64,000 nucleotides of DNA from Micromonospora parathelypteridis (lineage in GTDB: Bacteria > Actinomycetota > Actinomycetes > Mycobacteriales > Micromonosporaceae). Of this stretch, positions 31,664 to 40,600 are shown one piece after another. Where the stretch lies: contig NZ_JACHDP010000001.1 in NCBI RefSeq assembly GCF_014201145.1, positions 5,146,001 through 5,210,000 on the forward strand. Direction: 5' to 3'. The notes under the pieces were generated by a model. It was not told the origin of the DNA, did not search any database, and was given only the letters and a program-made list of their open reading frames with translations. The position numbers were made by a program, and so were the translations under genes. The stretch's first letter is position 1; each line of letters opens with the position of its first letter.

Positions 31664-34600
31664 TGGCCGCTCCGGCGGCGTACCGCGGCGGCGACGATCC
31701 GACCGAGCACGACCGCGGTGAGGGCGAACAGCGTGACCGTGGGCACCGTGAACAACAGCAGACGGCCGACGTCCGGCCACTCGGGCAACGGGACCGGTGA
31801 GCGACCGTCGCTGAACACGCGCTGCCCGCTCCGCGTGAGAAGCCAGATCACCAGGGTGACGAGACCGCCCGACACGGCGGCGACGGCGACCGGCCACCCG
31901 TAACCGCCACGGACGGCGCGTGGCGACAGTCCCTGCCGACGAAGCGCCACCAACATGGCCACCCGGGTGCGCTGCTCGGCCGCCGCCATCGCGATCAGGC
32001 CGGCCGCCCCGATCAGCACCCCGGCCAGCGCGGCGAACACGTTGAAGCGCAAGGCCAACGCCGCACCCTGTCGGTCGAAGTCCTGTCGTACGTGGGTGAT
32101 CGTCCGGTCGCTCTTCACGACCAGACCCTGGGCACGAAGCCGGTCGAGGACGTCGACGGGGGCCGCCCCCGCCAACCAGACCTCCTCGTTGCCGTTCTGG
32201 CTGGCGACCGCGAGCCGGTCCGCGTACTCCAGGTCGACGACCAGGCCGGCTCCACCGAGCCGCGGCAGCCGGTCGGCCACGCCACCGACCAATGCCGTGG
32301 TCGGCGTCCCGTCGACGCCGTCGTACGGATGAGCCGCGCCGAGCGGCGTCCCCGTCGACCGGGTCAGGTAACCGGGTAGCGGGAAAGGCGCATCGTTGAC
32401 ACTGATGCCGGCCGGCGTCGCGCGCCGGTTCTCCATCACCTCCATCACCAGCGCCGCGTCCGGCCCGTTCATGGCGCTGAGGAACGTCTCGTTCGGGTCG
32501 GACAGCCGCCACCGTTTCGGATCGGCGAACTGTGCGCCGGTCAGCACCACCGTCTCGCGGCCGCCGTCCTCATCGCCGGTGCGCAACTCCTCGAAGTGGA
32601 TCTCCAACTGGCTGGAGACCACTGGAGCGACAATCTCGATCTTGACCAGCCGGCATCCCTGCGCGCACTCGGGCACCTGTAGGACGTAATCCTTGCGACC
32701 GGGCTTGATGTCGTCGCGGGCGACGACCACCCGGGTGCCGTTGGCGCTGGACACCGTGAGCGCGAGGCGGACCCGATTGCCGCCGAAGACCTCGGCGTCG
32801 AAGTCGGCGGAGCTGACCACGGTGAGCAGTCGCCCGCGTAGGTGCACCGGTTCCCCGGGTGCGGCCGGGCGGATCTTTCGCGTGACGTCCGCCAGGGACA
32901 CTCCGTAGGACGAATGCGGCGCGGCCACCGCCGCCAGCCGGTCGGAGTCCACGGCCAGCAACGGTGTGCCGGCCGCGAAGGCCGAACCCGACACCACCGC
33001 GGCCATCGCGAACCGGCCGTCGGGATCGGCCGCCCGCACGGCGGACAACAGGTGCGAACGTGACGTCGCATCGACCTCGACCACGCGAGGCGCGCCGACC
33101 TCGACTGTCGCCCGATCGCGGTAGGCGGCCGACGCGACCTCGCTCGTCGCGGCGGTGAAGGCGAGCATCGCGACAACCACGGTGAGCAGCGCGATCAGGG
33201 GCCGGAAACGTGGTTGTCGGGCCACCTGCACCAGGGCGAGACCGGCCGCTGTCCGGCCGCGCGCCAGCAGTGCCGCACCCACCGCCGCGCCGGTGATCAT
33301 CGCGATCCGCGCCAGCAGCACCGCCGCGGCGAGCGCCCCGGCGACCGGTGCCAAGAGAGCCAGCCCGCTGGGCGATCCGCCGGAGCGCAGCTGCACCACG
33401 GCGGCCACGGCGACGGACACCGCGACGACGTCGCCGATGGTCGCCCGCCATCCCCTGACCCGTGCCGGCACCCGACGTAGCAGGTCGACGACCGGTGCGG
33501 ACAACATCCGAGCCTGGGCCAGCAGCACGGCGGCGAGCGCGCCGGCGGCGCCGATGGCGGCGAAGCCGATCGCGGTCGCGTCCACCGTGACGTCGGCGGG
33601 GGCCGGGAGGGTGTGCGCGGCGAGCAGTGTGGCAGCGGCGACGCCGCCCAGGCAGCCGAGGGGGATCGCGATCAGCGCGGGGACGGCGTGCTCGCCGATT
33701 GCCAGCGCCCACAGTCGTCGGCGCTGCACCCCGCGGAGCAGGAGCAGGCCCTGCTCCGGTCGCCGTTGATCGGCCGCCGAACTGATCGCGACGAAGAGCA
33801 CCAGCCAACAGAGCAGCACGAGCAGCCCGGCACCCAGCGTCACGCCGTCGGCCAGTTGCCCTCGTTGCACGGTGACGCGGTCAAGCAGGCCGGGCAGGGT
33901 GGTGCCGGCCCCGAGACCCTCGCGGCCCCCGTCGCGCTCCAACAGGGTGACCGCGGCCCGCAGCTCCTGCACGGATCGGCTGTCCAACAGTCGCTCGGTG
34001 ACGTAGAGGTCGGCCGTCGATCGGTACACGATGGCCTGCTCGTCGGCGAGGGGCGCGGTCTCGGCGGTGAAGATCGCGTCCTCGGCGCTGCCCGCGGTCG
34101 ACGTGGTGGCCGAGCCCGCGGCGGGTGGCCGAATGTACTCCCCACCCAGCCAGAACGGATCCGTCACGTCCAGCGGTCGGTAGACGCCGGCCACCCGCAC
34201 CGGCACGGCGCCGAACGTGAACTGGTCCCCGACTACGACACCGAGACGCGCGGCGGTGTGCGTGCTGACCATGACCTCGGGGAGTTGACCCTTCGAAGTG
34301 GCCCGGGGGCAGGCACCGGCCACGGTGACCCGCTCGCAGACCCCCGCTCGGAAGGTCAGGTTCGAGGTGACCGTCCCGGCCCGACCGGCGGCGACGCCAC
34401 CGCTCTGGGCGCCCAGGACGACGTCGAACCCGGCCGGCGTCAGTCGCTTGACCTTGCCGGCGAACAGGGTCCGTGTCGGGTCTCCGGGCATCCCCGGAAA
34501 TTCGACGGGGTCGGCGAGCCGCACCCGAAGCTCGTTCGGCGATGCCCGGGACAGTTCGTAGCTGGCCAGGGCCTGCCCGGCGGCGGCGACATAGCTCGGC

Positions 34601-34698
34601 GCGGCCGCGGCGGCGGCACTGGCGAGGACCGCGAGCAGGAGCACCGCCAGGGCCTGTGCCCGGCGTGCGGTAAGTGCTCCCCAGATCACGGCCAGCAT
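31660..34698 (-). CDS. FtsX-like (MacB-type) ABC transporter permease
   Basis: 1012 residues from the ATG at 34698. A first membrane segment (~15-38) is followed by a long extracytoplasmic domain (~40-265). Then come FtsX-type membrane segments (~270-300, 320-345, 355-385, 415-440, 445-485, 490-520), a second large outside domain (~525-880), and the last segments near 885-910, 930-955 and 970-1000. This is the double-FtsX arrangement of large actinomycete permeases. Such proteins act mechanically on envelope or peptide substrates rather than as sugar channels. It is flanked by two different ATPase genes on the same strand. Confidence 0.88.
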   Translation of the reverse strand: MLAVIWGALTARRAQALAVLLLAVLASAAAAAAPSYVAAAGQALASYELSRASPNELRVRLADPVEFPGMPGDPTRTLFAGKVKRLTPAGFDVVLGAQSGGVAAGRAGTVTSNLTFRAGVCERVTVAGACPRATSKGQLPEVMVSTHTAARLGVVVGDQFTFGAVPVRVAGVYRPLDVTDPFWLGGEYIRPPAAGSATTSTAGSAEDAIFTAETAPLADEQAIVYRSTADLYVTERLLDSRSVQELRAAVTLLERDGGREGLGAGTTLPGLLDRVTVQRGQLADGVTLGAGLLVLLCWLVLFVAISSAADQRRPEQGLLLLRGVQRRRLWALAIGEHAVPALIAIPLGCLGGVAAATLLAAHTLPAPADVTVDATAIGFAAIGAAGALAAVLLAQARMLSAPVVDLLRRVPARVRGWRATIGDVVAVSVAVAAVVQLRSGGSPSGLALLAPVAGALAAAVLLARIAMITGAAVGAALLARGRTAAGLALVQVARQPRFRPLIALLTVVVAMLAFTAATSEVASAAYRDRATVEVGAPRVVEVDATSRSHLLSAVRAADPDGRFAMAAVVSGSAFAAGTPLLAVDSDRLAAVAAPHSSYGVSLADVTRKIRPAAPGEPVHLRGRLLTVVSSADFDAEVFGGNRVRLALTVSSANGTRVVVARDDIKPGRKDYVLQVPECAQGCRLVKIEIVAPVVSSQLEIHFEELRTGDEDGGRETVVLTGAQFADPKRWRLSDPNETFLSAMNGPDAALVMEVMENRRATPAGISVNDAPFPLPGYLTRSTGTPLGAAHPYDGVDGTPTTALVGGVADRLPRLGGAGLVVDLEYADRLAVASQNGNEEVWLAGAAPVDVLDRLRAQGLVVKSDRTITHVRQDFDRQGAALALRFNVFAALAGVLIGAAGLIAMAAAEQRTRVAMLVALRRQGLSPRAVRGGYGWPVAVAAVSGGLVTLVIWLLTRSGQRVFSDGRSPVPLPEWPDVGRLLLFTVPTVTLFALTAVVLGRIVAAAVRRRSGQ

Positions 34699-34777
34699 TG
34701 ACCGGATGCTATCGATGCGGCACGTGGCCCACCGTCCCGTGCGGGCGAACTGAAACCTGCCCGTTACGGCCTAACGG

Positions 34778-35425
34778 TCAGCCGCGCACAACCTCCGCCC
34801 GCCCCTCGACCAGGTGCAACTCCGCTTCGCAGGCGGCCGCCACCTCCGGGTCGTGGGTGGCGAACACGACCGCCGCGCCCCGCCGGGCCTCGTCGTGCAG
34901 CAGATCCAGCACCCGCTGCCGATTACCCGCGTCCAACTCGCTGGTCACCTCGTCGGCCAGCAGCACACCCCCGCGCAGGGCCAGGCCGCGAGCGACGGCC
35001 GTACGCTGCTGTTGGCCGCCGGACAGCTCCTCGACGAGCTGGTCGGCCTGGCCGGAGAGGCCCAGCAGGTCCAGGGTCACGGCGGTCTGCCGGCGGGCTT
35101 CCGGTGGTGTCACGCCGTCGGCCACGAGTGCCACCTGCAGGTTCTCGGCGGCGGTGAGGATCGGGGCCAGGCCATTGTCCTGCGGGATGAGGACGATCCG
35201 CTGCTCCACCGCGTGATCACGATCGCGGAGCGGCTGCCCGTCAACGGTCACGGTGCCCTCCAGCGGCCGCAACAACCCCGCCATCGCGTTGAGAAGAGTG
35301 GTCTTGCCCGCGCCCGACGACCCGGTCAACGCCAGCAACCGACCCGGGCGGACCATGACCGAGATCTCCCTGAGGACGGCCGGCGCATCGCCGTAGCCGA
35401 CAGACACCCCCTGGACACTCAACAT
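34778..35425 (-). CDS. ABC transporter ATP-binding protein (LolD/MacB type), first of two in the operon
   Basis: 215 residues from the ATG at 35425, just ahead of the typical strand L-S-V-Q-G-V-S-V-G-Y; upstream open frame has no domain. Complete motifs: Walker A GSSGAGKTT, Q-loop I-P-Q-D-N, signature LSGGQQQR, Walker B GVLLADEVTSELD, and H-loop A-T-H-D. Unlike the ATPase at 30689 the signature is canonical and there is no tail. The FtsX-like permease starts 79 nt downstream on the same strand. Whether both ATPases serve one permease as a heterodimer cannot be told, but the gene order suggests it. Confidence 0.9.
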   Translation of the reverse strand: MLSVQGVSVGYGDAPAVLREISVMVRPGRLLALTGSSGAGKTTLLNAMAGLLRPLEGTVTVDGQPLRDRDHAVEQRIVLIPQDNGLAPILTAAENLQVALVADGVTPPEARRQTAVTLDLLGLSGQADQLVEELSGGQQQRTAVARGLALRGGVLLADEVTSELDAGNRQRVLDLLHDEARRGAAVVFATHDPEVAAACEAELHLVEGRAEVVRG

Positions 35426-35520
35426 GTGCCACCGCCTCTTCTGCGCACCGACGATCCGCAGACTGCCACGGCGAGTTGGAGCCGCACAATCCCCGTCGAT
35501 CCGCTGGCGGTGCGACGTGG

Positions 35521-36714
35521 TCAGGCGGCCCGTATCCGCCGCCGTTCGAGCAGGACCAGGGCGGTGAGGAAGGCCGCGAGCAGCCCGAGGGAGGCCAGCG
35601 CGGGCAGGACCCGGGCGACGGGCACCAGCAGGAGTACGACGGCGATCGCGACGAGCTGACCCGGCGAGCCGCGTACGGTCAGCCGCGCGAACAGCAGACG
35701 ACCGACGAGGTAGAGCGCAACCCCGCCGTACAGCACGAGTGTCGCCGACCAGCCCATCGGCTCCCCGCTGGCCTGGTGGGGTCGTGCCTCGACCGTCACG
35801 TTCGCGAGGATCAGGTGGATGCCCAGGGCGAAGTAGACGATCCCGGCGATCATCGGGAGGTGCGCCAGCGTGTACGCGTCCGACGCCAACTGCTGGCGGC
35901 GTCGGGAGCGCGGTGACGCGTCGCTCAGCGCCTTCGCGGCGGCCGGCGCGACGCCGACGAAGTAGAGCCACCACAGGCACACGGTCGCGGCGAAGCCGAA
36001 CACCGCGGCCAGCAGCGTCGGCCAGTCGATGACGCCCGGACCCGTGCCGGCCCCGGCCGACAGCAGGGACTCGCCGAGCACGATGATCAGCACCAGACCG
36101 TGGCGTTCGGCGAAGTGCGCCCCACTGCGGACCTCCCCGAAGCTGGCGGCGGTGGCGACCCGGCCACCGCCGTAGTCGACGAGGAACGCCACGGTCCACA
36201 GCACGGTCTGGGCGGTCCCGCCGAGTACGGCGCCCACGAGCAGAGGAGCCCAGGCGAGGGTCGTGGACACCGCGAAGCGCAGTGTCTGCCGGCGGTACTG
36301 CGTGTTGCCGGCCGAGGAGTAGAACATCAGGGCGAGGTGCAGCCCTCGAACCACGATGTAGGCGATGGCCAGGGTGAGTGGCGGGCTCAGCGCGCCGCCG
36401 TGGCGCTGCCACGCCGCTGGGATCACGAGCGCGGCCACGAAGATGGCGGCCATCGCCACGGTCATCCCGGCCAGCACGACGCCGCCGTCCGCGCGGACCT
36501 GATTGCCCAGCCAGGTGTAGCAGCTCCACGCGTACCAGAACCAGAGCAGGAGCAGCAGCCCTTGATACAGGGTGAGCGGCTCCATCGACTCGGCCATGAA
36601 ACCGATGAGCCGCGTCAGCGCGAAGACCAGGACCAGATCGAAGAAGATCTCGAAGGTCGTGGCCCGGTGCGCCTCCTCGACCAGCACCGGCCGGGACCGG
36701 GGGACGCGGCTCAT
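35521..36714 (-). CDS. Low-temperature-requirement protein A (LtrA) family membrane protein
   Basis: 397 residues from the ATG at 36714, 4 nt after the TetR stop; the longer frame reads back through the TetR gene and is discounted. LtrA features: an E-E-A-H-R-A-T-T-F-E-I-F-F-D-L-V-L-V-F-A motif near residues 12-31, F-A-E-R-H-G-L-V-L-I-I-V-L-G-E-S near 205-220, and about ten to eleven hydrophobic segments. LtrA was named from cold-sensitive Listeria; its molecular function is unknown. The TetR gene directly upstream probably controls it. Confidence 0.92.
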   Translation of the reverse strand: MSRVPRSRPVLVEEAHRATTFEIFFDLVLVFALTRLIGFMAESMEPLTLYQGLLLLLWFWYAWSCYTWLGNQVRADGGVVLAGMTVAMAAIFVAALVIPAAWQRHGGALSPPLTLAIAYIVVRGLHLALMFYSSAGNTQYRRQTLRFAVSTTLAWAPLLVGAVLGGTAQTVLWTVAFLVDYGGGRVATAASFGEVRSGAHFAERHGLVLIIVLGESLLSAGAGTGPGVIDWPTLLAAVFGFAATVCLWWLYFVGVAPAAAKALSDASPRSRRRQQLASDAYTLAHLPMIAGIVYFALGIHLILANVTVEARPHQASGEPMGWSATLVLYGGVALYLVGRLLFARLTVRGSPGQLVAIAVVLLLVPVARVLPALASLGLLAAFLTALVLLERRRIRAA

Positions 36715-36718
36715 CCGC

Positions 36719-37327
36719 TCATCCTGGTCTGTGCACCACCGTGTCCGGGTGCCAATGCGCAGAGCCGAAGAGGAGGTCGAGGTGGGCGTCCAGCGCGCCC
36801 AGGGCCTGCTCGGTGGTGTACTGCCCACCCAGCAGGTAGACGCCGAGCCCTTCCATCAGCGCCAGCAGGCCGGCTGCGGCAGCCTCACCGTGGCCGTCGG
36901 GCAGGATCCCGGCGATGAACCCGGTGAGCTGTCGGGTGCCCTCGCGGAGACTGGGCGCGGCATCCGGACGTACCGCCATGTAGGCGAGGAACGCGAGCGC
37001 CACGCGCCCGTCGTCGCGGGTCCCCTCATCGAGGGGCAGCAGCGCCCCGATCATCGTACGCAGCAGCAGCCGGGGCGACGGGTCCACGCCCAGTTGTGCG
37101 ACCGCCTCGGTGACCCTGATCTGGCTGCGCTCACGCACCACGCTCAACGCGAACGCCATCATCTCGTCCTTGGTGCGGAAGTAGTGCTGGACCATCCCGG
37201 CGGACACCCCGGCCTCGGCGGCCACGTGACGGAGGCTGACGGCCTCCAGGCCCTGATCCGCGGCGACCCGCATCAACGCGTCCGCGATGAGGGTGCGTCG
37301 CTCCTGGTGATCGACCTTCTTGGGCAT
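36719..37327 (-). CDS. TetR-family transcriptional regulator
   Basis: 202 residues. TetR_N helix-turn-helix at about 12-55: R-R-T-L-I-A-D-A-L-M-R-V-A, L-R-H-V-A-A-E-A-G-V-S-A-G-M-V-Q-H-Y-F-R-T-K-D. The M-V-Q-H-Y-F and the C-terminal half resemble BetI/PsrA-type TetR proteins. It is 4 nt upstream of the LtrA gene in the same direction, so it is probably autoregulatory and controls LtrA. The 52-nt gap to the next upstream gene has no clear palindrome; the operator may lie further upstream. Confidence 0.88.
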   Translation of the reverse strand: MPKKVDHQERRTLIADALMRVAADQGLEAVSLRHVAAEAGVSAGMVQHYFRTKDEMMAFALSVVRERSQIRVTEAVAQLGVDPSPRLLLRTMIGALLPLDEGTRDDGRVALAFLAYMAVRPDAAPSLREGTRQLTGFIAGILPDGHGEAAAAGLLALMEGLGVYLLGGQYTTEQALGALDAHLDLLFGSAHWHPDTVVHRPG

Positions 37328-37379
37328 GGCCTCGATCGTTTCACAGTGGGTGGCCCGGACACGTCGCCAGCGGCGGTGG

Positions 37380-38045
37380 CTACCGGCTGACGGTGCTGCT
37401 CACGGGGGTGCCGCGAGCGCTGCTAAGGAGGCCGTCCGGGTCGTCGGCGTACAGTCGCAGCTCATTCACCGGCTCGGTTCGACAGTTGGTGAGGTCGAAC
37501 GTCAGCGGTCGGCGCAGCAGGACGTCGATGCTGGTCTGGCTGCCGACCGAGACGGATACCACCCGACGATCGCCCTCCTGCTCGACCTGCACCGACTTGC
37601 TCGACGGCAGCGAGCGGTAACGCTTGCGCAGCGCTTCGACGTCGGTCCACGGGATCCAGATGTCGATGCCCGAGCTGAGGCGTACGCGCAGCCCGCGATC
37701 ACCCACGACGTGTGGATGGATCGTCATGCTGGCGAAGAGCCCGATCATCCAGAGCAGACCCCAGATGCCGAGTCCGAGCACGATCCAGCGGGCCGGTCGC
37801 CACGGCACCACGTGGGTGACGACGACATCGAAGATCGGGATCTCCACGACCGACAGGCCGATGAAGATGCCGAGGATCGGCTTGACCACACCGAGGTAGC
37901 CGAACGGCTCGTCGCCCGGAGCCAGCGGCAGCGGTCTGCGCAGCGCCCAGAGGAAGAGGCTCCGCCACATCGCGGCCTCGACCTCGGCCGCGCGGCGCAA
38001 CAGCGGGCCCACCTGCACCCTGGTCGATGTCTTCGTGTCGGTCAT
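37380..38045 (-). CDS. Membrane protein with PH-like domain, unknown function
   Basis: 221 residues. N-terminal cytoplasmic part (~1-50), then two hydrophobic segments (~50-80 and ~87-110), then a C-terminal domain with alternating strands (G-L-R-V-R-L-S-S-G-I-D-I-W-I-P-W-T-D-V, R-R-V-V-S-V-S-V-G-S) that resembles bacterial PH domains of YdbT/DUF304 type. It lies 31 nt downstream of the rifampin-phosphotransferase-like gene on the same strand and is probably co-transcribed. I cannot name a function. Confidence 0.6.
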   Translation of the reverse strand: MTDTKTSTRVQVGPLLRRAAEVEAAMWRSLFLWALRRPLPLAPGDEPFGYLGVVKPILGIFIGLSVVEIPIFDVVVTHVVPWRPARWIVLGLGIWGLLWMIGLFASMTIHPHVVGDRGLRVRLSSGIDIWIPWTDVEALRKRYRSLPSSKSVQVEQEGDRRVVSVSVGSQTSIDVLLRRPLTFDLTNCRTEPVNELRLYADDPDGLLSSARGTPVSSTVSR

Positions 38046-38076
38046 GGTCGTCCTCGTCGGGTAGGAGGGCGGAGAG

Positions 38077-40479
38077 TCAGTGGATGGTGATGGTGCCGGC
38101 GCCGCCGTCCACGGTGATGAGCTGCCCCGTGGAGATCGTCCGGGTGGCGTCCGGCACGCAGATGACGGCGGGGATGCCGTACTCGCGGGCCACCGTCGGG
38201 CCGTGCGCCATGATCGCGCCGGTCTCGGTCACCAGCGCCGCGGCGGTGAGGAACAGCGGGGTCCAACCGGGGTCGGTGGTCGCGGTGACCAGGACGTCAC
38301 CGGGCTCGACGCGGGCGGTGGCCGGGTCGTGAACGACCCGGGCGGGGCCGGTCACCCGGCCCGCCGACGCACCCACACCGGTGAGCGTCCCGTCGCCCGT
38401 GGACACCGCCGGCAGGACCGTTTCGACATCCGTGCCATCGGAGAGCAGCGCCACCGGCACCGTGCGCCGGCGCAGCTCCCGCCGGTGCACCTCCCGCCGG
38501 GAGGCGACCGTCCCACGAGGATCAACCTCCTGGTGTACGGCGGCGTGCACCTCGTCGAGGGTCAGGAACATGATGTCGTCGGGCTGGTCCAGCAGACCCG
38601 TGCCGTGCAGGTCGGCGCCGATGAGCAGCAGTTGCCGGCGCGTCTCGCGCAGCGGATACAACCCGGCGAACTTGCCGGCCTCGCGCAGGCCGGCCAACGA
38701 CCGCGCCCGGCGCAGCAGGAACCCGGCGACCCTGCCCCGCACCGGCCGCCGACGGCGGGCTCGCGCGACCAGCTCCGCCAGCGCGGCCTCCGCAGCGGTG
38801 GCGGCCCGCTGGAAGCGCTGGTCGGGGCCCTGCTGCGGATCGGTGACCCGCAGGTAGTTGGCGACCGCGGCGAAGACCGGTGCGGGATCTTCCTCCCAGC
38901 GCGGCACGCCGAGGTCGACCTCGGCGGCGCCGCGATGACCGTAGACGTCCAGGAAGGCGGCCATGCCGATGTCGGGCAGCGTTCCGCGCAGATAGCGCGC
39001 GGCCAACTCGGCCGGCGGAGTGTCGAGCAGGAGCTGGCGGTGGTCCTGCGCGCCCTGGGCGAGTCGCCAGAGCGCCAGGTCCATGTCGATGGTCACGTTG
39101 TGTGGCATCCCGCCCAGCACGGTATGGATCTCGTCGGGGGTGGCGACCCCCTTGAGCAACGAGGTCGGCAGTGCGGCGGCGAGCATCCCCGCGACGATCG
39201 GCCACATGATCGCGTCGGCGCTGTCGTCGGTGTCCCGCGCCTGCACGAAGCGCAGCCGATCGGCGGCGGACCGCAGGTCGGCGGGGGCGGCCGACCGTAC
39301 TCGCATCTGCTCGATCGCCTCGAACATCCGGATCCGTGCGGTGTCGGGACGGGCCAGAGCCCGCACGACCCCCACCACCGCGCGGCCGGCGGTCCGCAGC
39401 GACGCGGCCCCGTGCCCCCCGCCGCGCCCGGTGCCGCCGCGGGTCGGGGCGAACCGGGGATCCGCCAGCACGTGCTGCATCACCGCCTGGGCGCGCGGAC
39501 CGAAGTCGACCGCCAGGAGCTTGACCAGTCGCTTGCGGGCTGAGGGGTCTCGCGCCAGGTCGGTCAGGTCGCCGTAGAGGCGACCGCCGATGTCGACGAT
39601 CTCGACCCGGACGCCGAGCGCGGCCAGCATCGCGGCGATCTGCGTCCGCAGGGTCGACATGCCCATCGGGGTGACCGGTTGCAGCATGCCCTGAACGTGA
39701 CCGAACTCCAGGTAGACCCGGGGGAGGGGCTTCCCGGTGTCCGGTGGGAGGGGGAACAGGCTGGTGATCGGCCGCGACTGCAGGAGCCACCGGACGCCGT
39801 CCGCGTCGATCGCCCACTCCACGTCCTGTGGGCAGCCGAAGTGGGCCTGCAACCGCGCACCCGTCTCGCGCAGGTCGGCCAGGTGCGCGGATGTCAGGCA
39901 TCCCGTGTCGTCCCGCGTGACGTCGTCGAGGACGTAGTGGTCCACGGTCGCCGCGCCGTCCACCACGATCGCGCCGAGACCGGCAGCGGCGTCGACCGCC
40001 ATCTCGTCGCGGCGGCCGGTCAGCGGGTTCGCGGTGAACAGCACCCCCGCCACCGTGGGCGTGATCATGCGCTGCACGACGACGGCCATCCGCACCACGC
40101 GATGATCGATCTGGTGGGCGTCGCGGTAGGCGGTGGCACGGTCGGTGTGCAGCGAAGCCCAGCATTTGCCGATCGCGGCGATCAGCTCTTCGGTGCCTGT
40201 GACGTTGAGGATGGTGTCCTGCTGCCCGGCGAAGCTCGCCTCCGGCAGGTCCTCCGCGGTGGCGCTGGAACGCACCGCCACCAGGCCCGCTCCGAGCCGC
40301 TCGTACGCGGCGACGACCTCGGCCGTCGGGATGACACCGAGTCGGTGCGCCTCGGTGGTGACGCAGAAGCCCTCGGGGACCCGTTCGCCTCGCCGGATCA
40401 ACTCGCCCAGCCCGGCGGCCTTGCCGCCGACCAGGTCGACCATGTCGGCGGTCGCCTCGGACAACGCGATCACGTGCAT
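38077..40479 (-). CDS. Rifampin phosphotransferase-like PEP-synthase-family enzyme
   Basis: 800 residues, close to Rph (~865). N-terminal ATP-binding domain (PPDK_N type): V-G-G-K-A-A-G-L-G-E-L, A-V-R-S-S-A-T-A-E-D-L-P-E-A-S-F-A-G-Q-Q-D-T, G-V-L-F-T-A-N-P-L-T-G. The middle region (~280-690) corresponds to the rifampin-binding domain. The swivelling phospho-His domain at the end has T-D-P-G-W-T-P-L-F and catalytic His759 in M-A-H-G-P-T-V-A-R-E-Y-G. Rph moves the beta-phosphate of ATP to rifampin in the cytosol, inactivating it. The drug specificity here is not proven. No rifamycin-associated element is present; instead an 8-4-8 palindrome lies at 40497. Confidence 0.85.
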   Translation of the reverse strand: MHVIALSEATADMVDLVGGKAAGLGELIRRGERVPEGFCVTTEAHRLGVIPTAEVVAAYERLGAGLVAVRSSATAEDLPEASFAGQQDTILNVTGTEELIAAIGKCWASLHTDRATAYRDAHQIDHRVVRMAVVVQRMITPTVAGVLFTANPLTGRRDEMAVDAAAGLGAIVVDGAATVDHYVLDDVTRDDTGCLTSAHLADLRETGARLQAHFGCPQDVEWAIDADGVRWLLQSRPITSLFPLPPDTGKPLPRVYLEFGHVQGMLQPVTPMGMSTLRTQIAAMLAALGVRVEIVDIGGRLYGDLTDLARDPSARKRLVKLLAVDFGPRAQAVMQHVLADPRFAPTRGGTGRGGGHGAASLRTAGRAVVGVVRALARPDTARIRMFEAIEQMRVRSAAPADLRSAADRLRFVQARDTDDSADAIMWPIVAGMLAAALPTSLLKGVATPDEIHTVLGGMPHNVTIDMDLALWRLAQGAQDHRQLLLDTPPAELAARYLRGTLPDIGMAAFLDVYGHRGAAEVDLGVPRWEEDPAPVFAAVANYLRVTDPQQGPDQRFQRAATAAEAALAELVARARRRRPVRGRVAGFLLRRARSLAGLREAGKFAGLYPLRETRRQLLLIGADLHGTGLLDQPDDIMFLTLDEVHAAVHQEVDPRGTVASRREVHRRELRRRTVPVALLSDGTDVETVLPAVSTGDGTLTGVGASAGRVTGPARVVHDPATARVEPGDVLVTATTDPGWTPLFLTAAALVTETGAIMAHGPTVAREYGIPAVICVPDATRTISTGQLITVDGGAGTITIH

Positions 40480-40496
40480 CGGGGCCTGCCTCCGGT

Positions 40497-40516
40497 TGCA
40501 ATACGCCTGTATTGCA
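40497..40516. promoter_or_regulatory. Operator-like palindrome upstream of the Rph-like gene
   Basis: TGCAATAC (40497-40504) and GTATTGCA (40509-40516) are perfect inverted arms around GCCT, 18 nt before the start codon. Read on the minus strand it sits at about +5 to +24 after the promoter at 40521-40549, where a repressor could block transcription. Confidence 0.7.
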
Positions 40517-40520
40517 TCCT

Positions 40521-40549
40521 ACCGTAGCGCCTTTACGATGCGACTGCAA
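40521..40549 (-). promoter_or_regulatory. Putative promoter of the Rph-like gene
   Basis: On the minus strand TTGCAG (40549-40544) is separated by exactly 17 nt from TACGGT (40526-40521). The palindrome at 40497-40516 follows immediately. GGAGG precedes the start codon. Confidence 0.6.
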
Positions 40550-40600
40550 TGTCACCTGGGTGGTGCGCTACCCGGAGACGAGGCGTTGCCGGCATCTGCC

